From Candidatus Binatia bacterium (lineage in GTDB: Bacteria > Desulfobacterota > Binatia > HRBIN30), in contig BPIR01000002.1 in NCBI GenBank assembly GCA_026004215.1, positions 795,844 to 859,843 on the forward strand: a stretch of 64,000 bases of DNA, in the 5' to 3' direction. How positions within the stretch are numbered: the first letter of the stretch is position 1; the number at the start of each line of letters is the position of its first letter. A program made the translations under genes and the position numbers. This document shows, piece by piece, positions 44,203-53,304 of this stretch. The notes under the pieces are model-generated. The model was not told where the DNA came from. It was given only the letters and a program-made list of their open reading frames with translations, and made no database searches.

Positions 44203-45171
44203 ATGAGGAAAATGGCACTGTGGGTGCTGCTGGGTGCGTGCCTCGTCGGCGCGGCCCACGCCGAGCAACGCAAAACCTTCAAAGTGGCATTGTTGAGCCC
44301 TGGTCCGGTGAGCGACGCGGGTTGGAACGCACTCGCATACGAAGGGCTGTTGAGGATCCGCGACGAACTGGGCGCGGAAATTGCCCAAATCCAAACCAAA
44401 ACTCCTGCCGAATTCGAAGAAGGGTTCCGCGATTTTGCGCGTCGCGGGTACGACTTGATTTTCGGGCACGGCTTCGAATTTCAGGAAGCCGCCGCAGCAG
44501 TGGCGCCGGACTTCCCCCACACGGTGTTCATCACCACCTCGGGCAACACGGTTCGCAAGAACGTGGCCCCGATTCGCTTCTTGCTGGAAGAGGCCACCTA
44601 TCTGGAAGGGATCCTCGCCGCATCGCTTTCCAAGACGGGGAAGGCCGGTGCGATGGGAGGAATCGAAATTCCATCGGTGAAGAGTACCATCCTCGCCTTC
44701 GAGGCGGGCGCCAAATCGGTCCGCAACGACTTTCAGGTAACCACGGTGTACATCGGCAACTGGGAAGACGTGGGCAGCGCCAAGGCAGCCAGCCTCGCGC
44801 TCATTCAACAAGGAGCGGACTTTCTGTTCCACAATGCCGACGCCGCTGGGCTCGGCGTGTTTCAAGCCGCTCAGGAGAAGAAGGTGTTCGCCTTCGGCGC
44901 CAACAAAAATCAAAACGATGTCGCCCCCGACGTCGTGATTGCCAGCGCCACCATCGATATCCCGCGCGCCTTCGTGCAGGTGGCGCGCGAGGTCCAAGAA
45001 GGCCGGTTCGTTGGCCGCATCGAACGCAAGGGCATGAAAGACGGCGTGGTGGACTTCGTGCTGAACCCTCGCCTGGAGCCGTTGATCCCGCCGGAGGTGA
45101 AAAAGCGCATCGAGGACGCGCGGGCGGCCATCGTCGCCGGTACGCTTCGAGTTCCCACGGTGGAGTTCTGA
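44203..45171 (+). CDS. BMP-family ABC transporter substrate-binding protein
   Basis: 322 residues with a signal peptide (MRKMALWVLLGACLVGAAHA). The Bmp/PnrA fold is shown by KVALLSPGPVSDAGWNALAYEGLLRI, YDLIFGHGFEFQEAAAAVAPDFPHTVFITTSG, EEATYLEGILAASLSKTGKAGAMGG, and the C-lobe with FLFHNADAAGLGVFQAAQEKKVFAFGANKNQN. Members bind nucleosides, purines or related compounds. The lipobox common in Gram-positive members is absent, as expected for a Gram-negative. It is first in the operon with the ATPase and permease genes. Confidence 0.92.
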   Translation: MRKMALWVLLGACLVGAAHAEQRKTFKVALLSPGPVSDAGWNALAYEGLLRIRDELGAEIAQIQTKTPAEFEEGFRDFARRGYDLIFGHGFEFQEAAAAVAPDFPHTVFITTSGNTVRKNVAPIRFLLEEATYLEGILAASLSKTGKAGAMGGIEIPSVKSTILAFEAGAKSVRNDFQVTTVYIGNWEDVGSAKAASLALIQQGADFLFHNADAAGLGVFQAAQEKKVFAFGANKNQNDVAPDVVIASATIDIPRAFVQVAREVQEGRFVGRIERKGMKDGVVDFVLNPRLEPLIPPEVKKRIEDARAAIVAGTLRVPTVEF

Positions 45172-45179
45172 GCTGCGCC

Positions 45180-46754
45180 ATGCCCGCCGCTTGGACCGAG
45201 TCCGCGCCTCCCCTCGAGGAGCCCACGCCGCACAGCGCGCCGCTTCTCGAAGTGGTGGGAATCAGCAAACGGTTCGGAGCGGTGCAGGCACTGGATCGAG
45301 TATCCATTGAGTTTTCCGCGCGCGAAGTCCACGCCATTTTGGGCGAGAACGGCGCGGGGAAAACGACTTTGATGCGCATCCTCGCAGGGGAGGAAATTCC
45401 CGATGCCGGCGAGATTCGCTTGCGCGGGCGGGTTGTTCGCTGGCGTTCTCCGATCGAGGCGCGACGCTCGGGCGTGGCCATGGTGCACCAGCACTTCGCT
45501 TTGGCCGACTCCATGACCGTGGCGGAAAATTTGGCGCTGGCGCTGGCGCATCCGGGCGAGTGGCGCTTGCCGGGACGCACACTCGCCGAGCGCGTGCACG
45601 AATGGCAACGCTCGACGGGCCTGGAGGTGCCTCCCTTGCGGTCGGTCGTTGCCGACCTTTCCGTCGGCGCACGGCAGCGCCTGGAGATCCTCAAGGCGCT
45701 CGTCGGCGCAAGCCAAGTGCTGATCCTCGACGAACCCACTGCCGTGCTGACCCCTCGCGAGACGGAGCAGCTTTTTGCGTTGGTGCGCGGCCTGCGCGAC
45801 GCCGGGCGGGTCATTGTCTTTATCTCTCATAAACTTGCGGAAGTGCGCGAGCTGGCCGATCGCATTACCGTACTCCGGCAAGGACGTGTCGTGGCGCGAG
45901 CCCAGGCTCCGTTCGGCGATTTGCACCAACTCGGCGAGGCCATGATTGGGGCGCCGCAGCCGGAATGGGTCAAGCCGGCAACTCCGGTGGGAGAGGAGCT
46001 GTTGCGGCTCGACCAAGCGTGGAGCGACGCCGGTGCGTTCGAAGTAGGGCTGCGGGGCGTCACGGTTACCGTGCATGCCGGCGAGGTGTTCGGCATCGCG
46101 GGCGTGGATGGAAACGGGCAGCGCGAGTTATTCGAGGTGCTCGCTGGGCTGCGGGGTTTGCGCCGCGGGGCACTGTACGTACAAGGGCGGCCCGTGCTGG
46201 CGCGCCATCCTGCGGATCTGCTCGATGCGGGCGTGGGGCTCGTGCCGCCGGACCGCCGGCGCGAAGGATTGATCCTAGAAATGAGCGTGCTCGAGAACTT
46301 ACTGCTGCACCGCCGCACGCTCGCAACGTTGACCCGCAGTTGCGGCGTCTTGAATTGGCACCAAGCTCGCGTTCACGCCCAACGTTTAGTGGAGCAGTTT
46401 GGCATTCGCGCTGGTGGCCTCGACTCGCCCGCCGCCACTTTGTCCGGAGGCAACCAGCAGCGCGTGATTTTGGCACGCGAACTCGCAGCACAGCCTCGCA
46501 TCTTGGTTGCGGTCAACCCCACGCGCGGGCTGGATTTTGCGGCTACCCAGTTCGTCCACCGCACTCTGGCAGCCGCTCAGGCCGCGGGCGCCGCCGTGCT
46601 GCTGATTTCCACCGACCTCGAAGAGATTCTCACGCTCAGCGACCGCGTGGCGGTGCTTTACCGCGGTGAGTTGAGTGCGCCGATCGAGCCCCCGCTCGAT
46701 CCGTTACAACTGGGCGCGTTGATGAGCGGCCTCGATCGTGCGGCGGCAGGGTAA
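45180..46754 (+). CDS. ABC transporter ATPase, two nucleotide-binding domains (nucleoside/simple-sugar type)
   Basis: 524 residues, ATG 45180, eight bases after the binding protein. Domain 1: Walker A GENGAGKTT near residue 56, signature LSVGARQRLEI, Walker B VLILDEPTAVLTP. Domain 2: degenerate Walker A GVDGNGQRE, signature LSGGNQQRVILAREL, and a Walker B region ILVAVNPTRGLD in which the usual Glu is missing. This asymmetry is normal for YufO/RbsA-like ATPases. A Pro/Glu-rich N-terminal tail of about 20 residues precedes domain 1. Confidence 0.93.
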   Translation: MPAAWTESAPPLEEPTPHSAPLLEVVGISKRFGAVQALDRVSIEFSAREVHAILGENGAGKTTLMRILAGEEIPDAGEIRLRGRVVRWRSPIEARRSGVAMVHQHFALADSMTVAENLALALAHPGEWRLPGRTLAERVHEWQRSTGLEVPPLRSVVADLSVGARQRLEILKALVGASQVLILDEPTAVLTPRETEQLFALVRGLRDAGRVIVFISHKLAEVRELADRITVLRQGRVVARAQAPFGDLHQLGEAMIGAPQPEWVKPATPVGEELLRLDQAWSDAGAFEVGLRGVTVTVHAGEVFGIAGVDGNGQRELFEVLAGLRGLRRGALYVQGRPVLARHPADLLDAGVGLVPPDRRREGLILEMSVLENLLLHRRTLATLTRSCGVLNWHQARVHAQRLVEQFGIRAGGLDSPAATLSGGNQQRVILARELAAQPRILVAVNPTRGLDFAATQFVHRTLAAAQAAGAAVLLISTDLEEILTLSDRVAVLYRGELSAPIEPPLDPLQLGALMSGLDRAAAG

Positions 46755-46755
46755 C

Positions 46756-47781
46756 ATGAGGAAGTGGCTCCAGGAACTCGCCCCGTCGCTTCTGGCCGTG
46801 GGCGTGGCCATGGCTGCGAGCGCGCTGGTGGTGTGGAGCACGGGAGGCAGCCCCACGCGTGCATTTCAAGCCCTCGTGGACGGTGCGTTCGGAAGCCGCG
46901 ACAGCTTGGCCGAGGTCGCGGTGAAGGCTTGCCCCCTGCTGTTCACCGGCTTGGCGGTTGCGCTCGCGTTTCGCGCAGGCATCTGGAACATTGGAGCAGA
47001 AGGCCAGCTCCTCGCCGGTGCGCTCTCCTTGGCTGCCGTGGCGCGTACACTTGCAGGGCTGTTGCCGGCACCGCTCGCGCTGTTCGTCGGGTTGACCGCT
47101 GCGGCTGCCGCCGGAGGCGCTTGGGCTGCACTGGCGGCAGCACTGAAACTGCGCCGCGGGGTGAACGAAGTCATTGCAACGATCATGCTCAATTTCATTG
47201 CCGCTGCCCTGGTGAGCTACCTGGTGCAGGGACCGCTGATGGAACGAGGCGGCAGCTATCCGCAAACCGATGCTCTCGGGCCGGAGTTTCTCTTGCCCCG
47301 ATGGCCGCCATACCGGCTCCATCTCGGACTCGTGCTCGCCTTGCTCGCCGCCGCGATCATTCACTTTGGGCTGTTCCGTTTGCGGGTCGGGTTCGAGTTG
47401 CGGGCGGCCGGACTCAACCCGGTGGCGGCCCGATTGGCGGGGATCCCCGTACAGCGGCGCCTGTTTTGGGCGTTTGCCGTGAGCGGCGCTTTGGCGGGAC
47501 TGGCCGGTGGCGTAGAACTCAGCGCCGTAACCCGCCGCCTGTACGAGCGGTTCTCTCCGGGCTGGGGCTACACAGCAATCGCGGTCGGCCTGCTGGGACG
47601 CCTTTCCCCGGCCGGAGTCGTCTTTGCCGCATTGTTTTTCGGCGCTCTGGATGCCGGCTCCAACGCCATGCAACGCAGCGCAGGGGTGTCGGCGGTCGTC
47701 GTGTACGTGGTGCAAGGGTGCGTCATCTTGTTCCTCGCAGCGTTCGAACGCTGGCGTGGCAACGGCGCGAGCGCAAGATAA
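46756..47781 (+). CDS. ABC transporter permease, BmpC/YufP-like
   Basis: 341 residues with about nine membrane helices, start ATG 46756, one base after the ATPase stop. Family blocks: RAGIWNIGAEGQLLAGAL, LKLRRGVNEVIATIMLNFIA, RAAGLNPVAARLAGIPVQRRLFWAFAVSGALAGLAGGVEL and GWGYTAIAVGLLGRLSPAGVVFAALFFGALDAG. Such systems normally have a second permease gene (YufQ-like) next to it; here the next gene is on the other strand and unrelated. Confidence 0.92.
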   Translation: MRKWLQELAPSLLAVGVAMAASALVVWSTGGSPTRAFQALVDGAFGSRDSLAEVAVKACPLLFTGLAVALAFRAGIWNIGAEGQLLAGALSLAAVARTLAGLLPAPLALFVGLTAAAAAGGAWAALAAALKLRRGVNEVIATIMLNFIAAALVSYLVQGPLMERGGSYPQTDALGPEFLLPRWPPYRLHLGLVLALLAAAIIHFGLFRLRVGFELRAAGLNPVAARLAGIPVQRRLFWAFAVSGALAGLAGGVELSAVTRRLYERFSPGWGYTAIAVGLLGRLSPAGVVFAALFFGALDAGSNAMQRSAGVSAVVVYVVQGCVILFLAAFERWRGNGASAR

Positions 47782-47798
47782 ACCTTCGCGATTCCTCG

Positions 47799-48365
47799 CT
47801 ACGAACCGCGCCGGCGCCGCTTCTGCCGATCGAGATAGGCTTCGAGGCCCCTGGCCAACTGGGCGAGGTTGGGCTCGATGAGGCGCACAATGAACCTCTC
47901 CACTTGTGGCGCCACCCGCCGGGCGAGAAACGCGGGTACACCCGGGAGTTTCTCGGGGTACACCCGCAACCAACCCGTAATGCGCACGCAACTCGTCTCT
48001 TCGGGATCCTCTTCGTCTGGGAGGAAGAAGTTCGTCCCGTGACACTCGTACAAACCGGCAGCCGGACGATATTCCGGTTCTTGCCGCCACTCGACCTTGT
48101 ACTCCGCCGGCACCCACCGCGCGTGATCGAGCCACTGTAACAGCTCCTCTGCGAGAAAGGGACGCACGAGACTCGGCACTTGCTCTGCCTTGGCCTTCCA
48201 GCGCCGCACGATGCGCCACGTGCCGTTGCGCTGCTTGCGTTTTTCCAGAGTTTCGATGGCGGCGATGTTCGGAAGAAAGGGCACAATGTCCTCCATGCGC
48301 TCGATCATCGTTTCGAGCAGCAGGGAAGCCGGGTAGTGCACGCGTGTTTCTCGCCAAAACTCCAC
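47799..48365 (-). CDS. SRPBCC-like (START/PRELI-type fold) protein of unknown function
   Basis: 188 residues from GTG 48365, supported by GGAGGG nine bases upstream; the frame is open further back but has no such site. VEFWRETRVHYPASLLLETMIERMEDIVPFLPNI at the N-terminus, a central WRIVRRWKAKAEQVP and PEEADxxSCVRITGWLRVYPEKLPGVPAF, and a C-terminal long helix RRVAPQVERFIVRLIEPNLAQLARGLEAYL fit a helix-grip lipid-binding domain. Relation to the neighbouring transporter is doubtful because it is convergent (17 bases between stops). Confidence 0.65.
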   Translation of the reverse strand: MEFWRETRVHYPASLLLETMIERMEDIVPFLPNIAAIETLEKRKQRNGTWRIVRRWKAKAEQVPSLVRPFLAEELLQWLDHARWVPAEYKVEWRQEPEYRPAAGLYECHGTNFFLPDEEDPEETSCVRITGWLRVYPEKLPGVPAFLARRVAPQVERFIVRLIEPNLAQLARGLEAYLDRQKRRRRGS

Positions 48366-49037
48366 CGCGCAGTGCCCTCCGTTGGCTGCTCCCCTCAATG
48401 GCCCAAGGCCCTGCCCACGGCAAGAGCAACCTGGCCCGCGGTCTTCGCGGGACCATCCGCCGGCGTCGTTTTTGGCACCCGTCCGCCGCCTCCGGTTGAC
48501 GCCACCTAGAGCGGAAGCCGCGCGCCCGCCTCGGTTGTACAAATCCCGCGCTCATTGTTGCACGAAATTGTGCGCTCCCTGGAGCCTCTGCCCGCGAGCC
48601 GTGTCGCCATTGCGCTGGCACGCGGGTTGCCAGCCGTTCCCCGCGCTCGCTTTGCAGGAGGATGTGGATGCGGTTGTTCATGCGGGGAAAGTGGTCCAAA
48701 AGTCAAAAGCGCTGGAACCTGGTGATCCCATTACCCGAAGCCAGCGCAACTTCCGAGGAGGCCGGAGGGAATACTCGCAAAGCGCCGTTGAAGAAGCGGC
48801 GAGCCGTCATCGTACCGCTCCGCCGTCGTTCGGGGAACTGAACGGCCATTGGGCGGCGCGGCTCAACAGCGGAGCCCCTTGCGCGCGCTTGCGGGCGACG
48901 TACGGCCCACGGCGTGCCGAGGCGGCAAGTCGCTTTTGCCCGAAGGCCGTTTCGTAAAGCGATAGATTCCGGCGGAAAGACCTGACCCAACCTGCCCGTG
49001 CTTGACTGGCGGTCGCCCCTCGCCAAGCATCGGCGCG
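48366..49037. other. Intergenic region around the candidate small gene
   Basis: About 670 bases. Apart from the small ORF at 48668-48841 I see no gene, tRNA or clear repeat. TTGTTGCACGAAATTGTGC near 48554-48572 contains the short inverted repeat GCAC-GAAATT-GTGC. The promoter of the GH38-like gene should lie in 48842-49037, but no convincing elements are seen. Confidence 0.4.
48668..48841 (+). CDS. Candidate small basic protein (57 residues)
   Basis: ATG 48668 lies six bases after a perfect AGGAGG (48656-48661), the strongest ribosome-binding site in this area. The product is highly basic: MRLFMRGKWSKSQKRWN, a middle with PLPEASATSEEAGGN, then KAPLKKRRAVIVPLRRRSGN. No known domain. It sits in an otherwise gene-free stretch (48366-49037), upstream of the GH38-like gene. 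Real gene or chance is undecided; the start signal is the main support. Confidence 0.42.
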   Translation: MRLFMRGKWSKSQKRWNLVIPLPEASATSEEAGGNTRKAPLKKRRAVIVPLRRRSGN

Positions 49038-52000
49038 GTGCGCATTGCTGCAAGGACATTTTGGACAGCCGCGGCCGCGGTGATCCTCGTAACGTCACAT
49101 GCGTGGGCATCGGAAGCCCACACCACCGAGGCGAAGATTTACGTCGTGCTCGGATTCCACGCGAACTTCTACCACTCCTGGCGAGGCGACACGCCGGACG
49201 AGGCTGGCTTTGGTACGGATATCCGCGTCGTCCGCGGCATTTTGGATATCTTGGAGCGCGCCCGCGAGCAGGGTATCCACGTGCGGGCTTCGTGGGATTT
49301 CGACAACCTGTTCACGCTAGAGTCCATTTTGCCGCGTTACGCCCCGGACATCATCGCGCGCGTGCGCAGTCGGGTTGCCGGCGGCTTGGATGAAGTGATT
49401 GTCGCCCCTTACAACAACGGAATGTTCAGCGCGATGACGGCCGAGGAGATGCGCGCCGTTGTGCGCTGGGCCGTGCGCAACCCGTGGGGATCGGGAGTAG
49501 CCGACGTATTCGGAGCTCACACGCCGGTTCTGCGGCCGCAAGAGTACATGTTCACGACCGGTACCATCCCCTTGTTGAGGCAAGAGGGTATCCAAGGGGT
49601 CGTGTTGGCTTACTCGAACTACCCGTTCACGGCGTTCTCCAACTTCGTCCCCGCTCTGCCCGTGGAACAGCGGTTCCACCCGTTGTGGCTGCAAACGGAG
49701 CCGAATGGCCCTCGCATTTTGCTGCTCCCGGCCGTGAGCATCGGGGACGTATTGAATTTCGGCAGCTTCGAGCTTTGGCTGCTCCGCTTGCGCCAGTGGC
49801 AACAAAGTCAGGCCGAGCCCCCCGACCTTCTCCTGTACATGAATTTCGACGCTGATGCGGACACCTGGCTGCCGATGCCGCTTCCGCGGTTGCTGCGCTG
49901 GCTGCCGAATACGCGCGGGCTGGAAGAGTACATCGAGGTCGTGCACCGTTACGAGTGGGCAGTATTTACCACGCTGGGCGATTTCTCGAGAACTCACGCG
50001 CCACGAGGGCAAGTGCTCGTGCGCCAGGACATGGCAGACGGGGCCTGGGACGGGCAGTATTCTTGGGCGGAGAAATTTCCCAGCCAGCAGTTGTGGACGC
50101 AGTTGGAGCAATCGCGTCTCGCGGAGCGTCGCGCCATGGCACTCAGCCGGCACATAGACGAACGGGCGCGTGCGCACGTGGAAGCACTTCTCTTCGAGGG
50201 GAGAGACAGCGCCTTTTTCGAGCGCCTGCGCGCCCTCTCCACGACGCACTTTGGGATGAGCACCCCCCTCGTGAACGAGGAGCGGCAAGCCGTTGCCGAA
50301 GGCATTGCGGCGCGTACCCGCGACCGCGCACTGGAAGCTTTACGCAGTGCGGCTCACGCACTGCGCCGCCACCGCACAACACGATCGGGTTGCGACTATC
50401 AGCTTCTCGTCCAGGATTGCCGCACGAGCGGCGGCACGGCCGATACCACCGTGCGCATCCCCTTGTGGTGGCCCCAACGCGCGGAGCATGTGGCGGTGAG
50501 TTCGGACGGCGGACAGGCATGGACCGCAGCTTGGTTCTCGGAGGAACTCGCCGACGGCTCTGTCGCTGGCGAAGTTTGGGTTCGGTTATCCTTGGCGCCG
50601 CTCGAGCAACACCGCTTGTGCGTGCACTTTGGGGGCGCCCGCGGCAGCGAGGAGCCTCCGGATGCGCCGGCCCCCACGAACACCGAAGCAGTAAGCGGGG
50701 GCAATTCGGCCAGCGCCGGTGCCGCGCCGGCGTTGCGACCGGCATGGGACGCGGCCGGTCGGCTCGTATCCTTGCGGCTCGGGGACCATGAGCTCGCGAG
50801 CAGCGAGTTCATCGATCCGTTTATCACATATCGAGTCACCACCGGTCTGAAACGTTTCCACGCTGCCTGGGAAGACGCCGGCGAGGATGCACGGGCGGAC
50901 CATCGCTCCGTCGTTCGGCGCCAGAGCCGGGCCACCATCTCGCTGCCCGTGGAGGGCGAGACGGCGCTGGCTGCGATCACAGTGACATGGACCGCATTTG
51001 CCCGCGCGCCATGGCTCGTGGCCGACGTGGACGTTGCGTACTCCTACACCCCGAAGCGCGATGTGCTGCACGGCATCCAACAAAAGCTGCGCCGCTATCT
51101 CGACCTGCGCTGGGTCGAAGTTGCGCCGTTCCCCATCGCCCCAAACCTGACCGGAACTCGCCAGCGCCCGTTGCGGGTGTGGAAGCACAACTGGCTCGGC
51201 GTGACCAGTGTTTACGACCTCGACTACGCGCACATCAACGCCGCCAATGCCCCGTTGGACTCTTTCAACCATCAAGTGACTGCGGGGTGGGTGGCCGTGA
51301 GCGATGGCCGCAAAGGCCTGCTCGTTGCCCAAAGTGCCGACGCATGGAGCTCCCCCGCGTTCACTCCCATGCGTTTGCGAGAGCAGAACGGGGAACAGCG
51401 CCTTTGGATCAACCCGTTTGGATCCTATCACGGCAAGCAAATGAGCTATGCGCACCTTGGGGGCAGTGGGATCGCTCAGGAAATCGCCGAGCGGAAGGGC
51501 GCGCAGTTTCGGCCCAACGGACCGAGCTTCAATGGGCAACGCCAGCGATTCCGGTTGCTGCTCGCGGCCTACGAGGGTGACGAGCCGCCGCCTGCGCTCC
51601 AAGACACGGCGGCCGCCTTTTTCTATCCGCCGGCCGTCGTGTATCTCGATTCGCCTGCACGTGCCGAGGTGCTCTTACCGGAAGACATGCGCGCGTGGAT
51701 CGAAAGGCGTGCAACGCAGTCGCCTCAGCCTTCGCTGCCGGCCGGTGCGCCACGGGCGTTTTTGGTGAATCCCACCCAGGGGGCAGCGCATCTGGTTTGG
51801 GACCCGCCCGCCAGCGGGAACGACTTCTCTTACGAAGTAGAGTGGCGAGCTGTGCAAGAGTCGAACTGGCAGCAACGCGCGGTTCGCGCCACCCGGGCCA
51901 GTATCGAGGGGCTGGTGGATGGTCAAGAATACGAGTTTCGCGTGCGCGCCGTTTCCCAGGCTGGAACTCGGGGAGAATGGAGCGCGATCGAGCGCGCGCG

Positions 52001-52133
52001 GATTGGCGCCGTGCCCGCCACGGGTTTTGGCGCCGAAGCAAAGACGCTCGAATTCGGCTTGCTCGTGCGGGCATTCTATCATTCTACTCGGGCGGCCCTG
52101 ACGGCGTGGTGGCTCCGCCTCACGACACAATGA
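49038..52133 (+). CDS. Secreted glycoside-hydrolase-38-like protein with C-terminal fibronectin III domain
   Basis: 1031 residues from GTG 49038, chosen because it starts a proper signal peptide (RIAARTFWTAAAAVILVTSHAWA); TTG 49002 is an alternative. The first 350 residues look like a (beta/alpha)7 GH38/GH57-type barrel: KIYVVLGFHANFYHSWRGD, VRASWDFDNLFTLESILPRY, GLDEVIVAPYNNGMFSAMTAEE and LLYMNFDADADTW. The middle has the beta-sandwich of alpha-mannosidases (VRIPLWWPQRAEHVAVSSDGG; FIDPFITYRVTT; HNWLGVTSVYDL). Residues about 905-1000 are a fibronectin III domain (HLVWDPPASGNDFSYEVEWR ... YEFRVRAVSQAG). I cannot place the catalytic Asp with certainty. Likely role: glycan degradation outside the cytoplasm. 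Confidence 0.75.
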   Translation: MRIAARTFWTAAAAVILVTSHAWASEAHTTEAKIYVVLGFHANFYHSWRGDTPDEAGFGTDIRVVRGILDILERAREQGIHVRASWDFDNLFTLESILPRYAPDIIARVRSRVAGGLDEVIVAPYNNGMFSAMTAEEMRAVVRWAVRNPWGSGVADVFGAHTPVLRPQEYMFTTGTIPLLRQEGIQGVVLAYSNYPFTAFSNFVPALPVEQRFHPLWLQTEPNGPRILLLPAVSIGDVLNFGSFELWLLRLRQWQQSQAEPPDLLLYMNFDADADTWLPMPLPRLLRWLPNTRGLEEYIEVVHRYEWAVFTTLGDFSRTHAPRGQVLVRQDMADGAWDGQYSWAEKFPSQQLWTQLEQSRLAERRAMALSRHIDERARAHVEALLFEGRDSAFFERLRALSTTHFGMSTPLVNEERQAVAEGIAARTRDRALEALRSAAHALRRHRTTRSGCDYQLLVQDCRTSGGTADTTVRIPLWWPQRAEHVAVSSDGGQAWTAAWFSEELADGSVAGEVWVRLSLAPLEQHRLCVHFGGARGSEEPPDAPAPTNTEAVSGGNSASAGAAPALRPAWDAAGRLVSLRLGDHELASSEFIDPFITYRVTTGLKRFHAAWEDAGEDARADHRSVVRRQSRATISLPVEGETALAAITVTWTAFARAPWLVADVDVAYSYTPKRDVLHGIQQKLRRYLDLRWVEVAPFPIAPNLTGTRQRPLRVWKHNWLGVTSVYDLDYAHINAANAPLDSFNHQVTAGWVAVSDGRKGLLVAQSADAWSSPAFTPMRLREQNGEQRLWINPFGSYHGKQMSYAHLGGSGIAQEIAERKGAQFRPNGPSFNGQRQRFRLLLAAYEGDEPPPALQDTAAAFFYPPAVVYLDSPARAEVLLPEDMRAWIERRATQSPQPSLPAGAPRAFLVNPTQGAAHLVWDPPASGNDFSYEVEWRAVQESNWQQRAVRATRASIEGLVDGQEYEFRVRAVSQAGTRGEWSAIERARIGAVPATGFGAEAKTLEFGLLVRAFYHSTRAALTAWWLRLTTQ

Positions 52134-52284
52134 TGTGTGCAATCCGGAACTTCGCCGAATCGGGTTCGCCGGCGCGTCTTCCCGTTCTGAAAAGGGGCTG
52201 ACGAAGCAAATGACCGGACGGCGCTGCGACGACGCTGCGGGGCACACACGGTTTCGGAGCTTCCCAGCGCTCGGGGCGTGTTCC

Positions 52285-52879
52285 TCACGGATCCACGGGC
52301 AGGCCACTCGGCACGCGCTCGGACACGAAATGCGCCAGCTCGAAAACGCCCAGGTTCGTGAGGGCTTCGAGGAAACTCATGAGGTCCCCAATTTGCCCAT
52401 CATCCAAAGCCAAGGGCTCACGGAGGAGGGGGGTAGAGATTGGCCAACATATGTTCTCGTGGTTCGGCATCGTCCCGCCAGGTTGCTCGTATCCGTGGAT
52501 CGAGCCGCGCCGGGTCGTGATTCGCCCGTGCGCGGCCGGCATCGAGGTGCTGGCGCACCGCGGCCTGCAGCGTGGTGTACGCGCCGTCGTGCATCCAAGG
52601 CCCCGTGACGGCTACATTCCGCAACGGCGGAGTACAAACGCAAAGCGATCCTCGGGCCGCGAGGTTTCGCGCCCTCGCCCAAAATCCTGCGGCGCTTCCG
52701 GCCTCTTGCCGGCGCAGCGGCACGAGCGGCCGGACCCTCGAGAGTCGAATTTGGCCTTCGAGCTGCGCATCGAGAGTAGTCGCCCCAGGTTCCCAGTCGC
52801 TCCCGCAACCGGCCAACACCACCGCACCCAGAAGCAGCCACCAACAACGCCCGAGCACGCCGGCCCGATTGTTTGCCAT
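52285..52879 (-). pseudogene. Remnant of a MauG/di-heme cytochrome c peroxidase lipoprotein
   Basis: Fragments in more than one frame add up to a broken gene. The N-terminus is a lipoprotein signal (GRCWWLLLGAVVLAGC) followed by LDAQLEGQIRLSRVRPL, like the start of MauG-type peroxidases. The C-terminal part has PEDRFAF (another frame), then TPPLRNVAVTGPWMHDGAYTTLQAAVRQHLDAG, and after a further shift REPLALDDGQIGDLMSFLEALT, the usual end. The whole central region with both CxxCH heme sites is missing. One shift lies in a run of six G at 52428-52433. The gene cannot make an active peroxidase. Confidence 0.65.
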
Positions 52880-52894
52880 GCTGCAGCGCGTCAC

Positions 52895-53304
52895 GCACGC
52901 AGCAATTGCGACGCTGCGACATCATGCCGCGTCGAGCAGGTCCTCGCGACAGCAGGTCCGGCGATGCATCTCGCAATGGCTTGTCCCGCGCCGCCCATAA
53001 ACGGGCCGTCGCTGATGGTTGCCCGTTAGCGGCGAGAAAGCGGTCGCACCCAAGGCCTCCGCCTCGCGGGTGCTCACCCTACGCGACCGGGCGCAGGGTC
53101 GAGAACGATGCATGCTCCGTTCGGGCCTTCCAAAAGTGGGTGTCCCGTTTTGTTGTGCTGGACGGCATAATGTTCGCGCTCCACTGGGCGGTCGTGCGTT
53201 GAACCCGGTGGCGGTCTCGCGAGGCACGCCATGTCGAAACCGCACGGGCATGTCGGGATGCGAGCACCCCCGTTTTTGAAGTCGAACTGCTGAGTCGCTG
53301 GGCG
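52895..53304. other. Intergenic stretch with a dispersed repeat
   Basis: About 410 bases without a credible gene between two pseudogenes. It contains one copy of the AAAAGTGGGTGTCCC repeat (53126-53152). Other open frames are short and arginine-rich. Confidence 0.45.
53126..53152. repeat. Dispersed AGTGGGTGTCCC repeat, copy A
   Basis: CCTTCCAAAAGTGGGTGTCC then CGTTTTG. The core AAAAGTGGGTGTCCC-TTT recurs at 58101-58127 and 58343-58364, with a worn copy at 58164-58179, always near the secreted-protein genes. On the opposite strand it reads GGGACACCCACTTTT. Origin unknown; it may be an end or relic of a mobile element. Confidence 0.55.

Noticed and set aside
46636..48699. Open frame of 687 codons on the minus strand
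   Set aside because: It lies opposite the permease and ATPase genes, which have strong family motifs; the translation is low-complexity Arg/Ser-rich.
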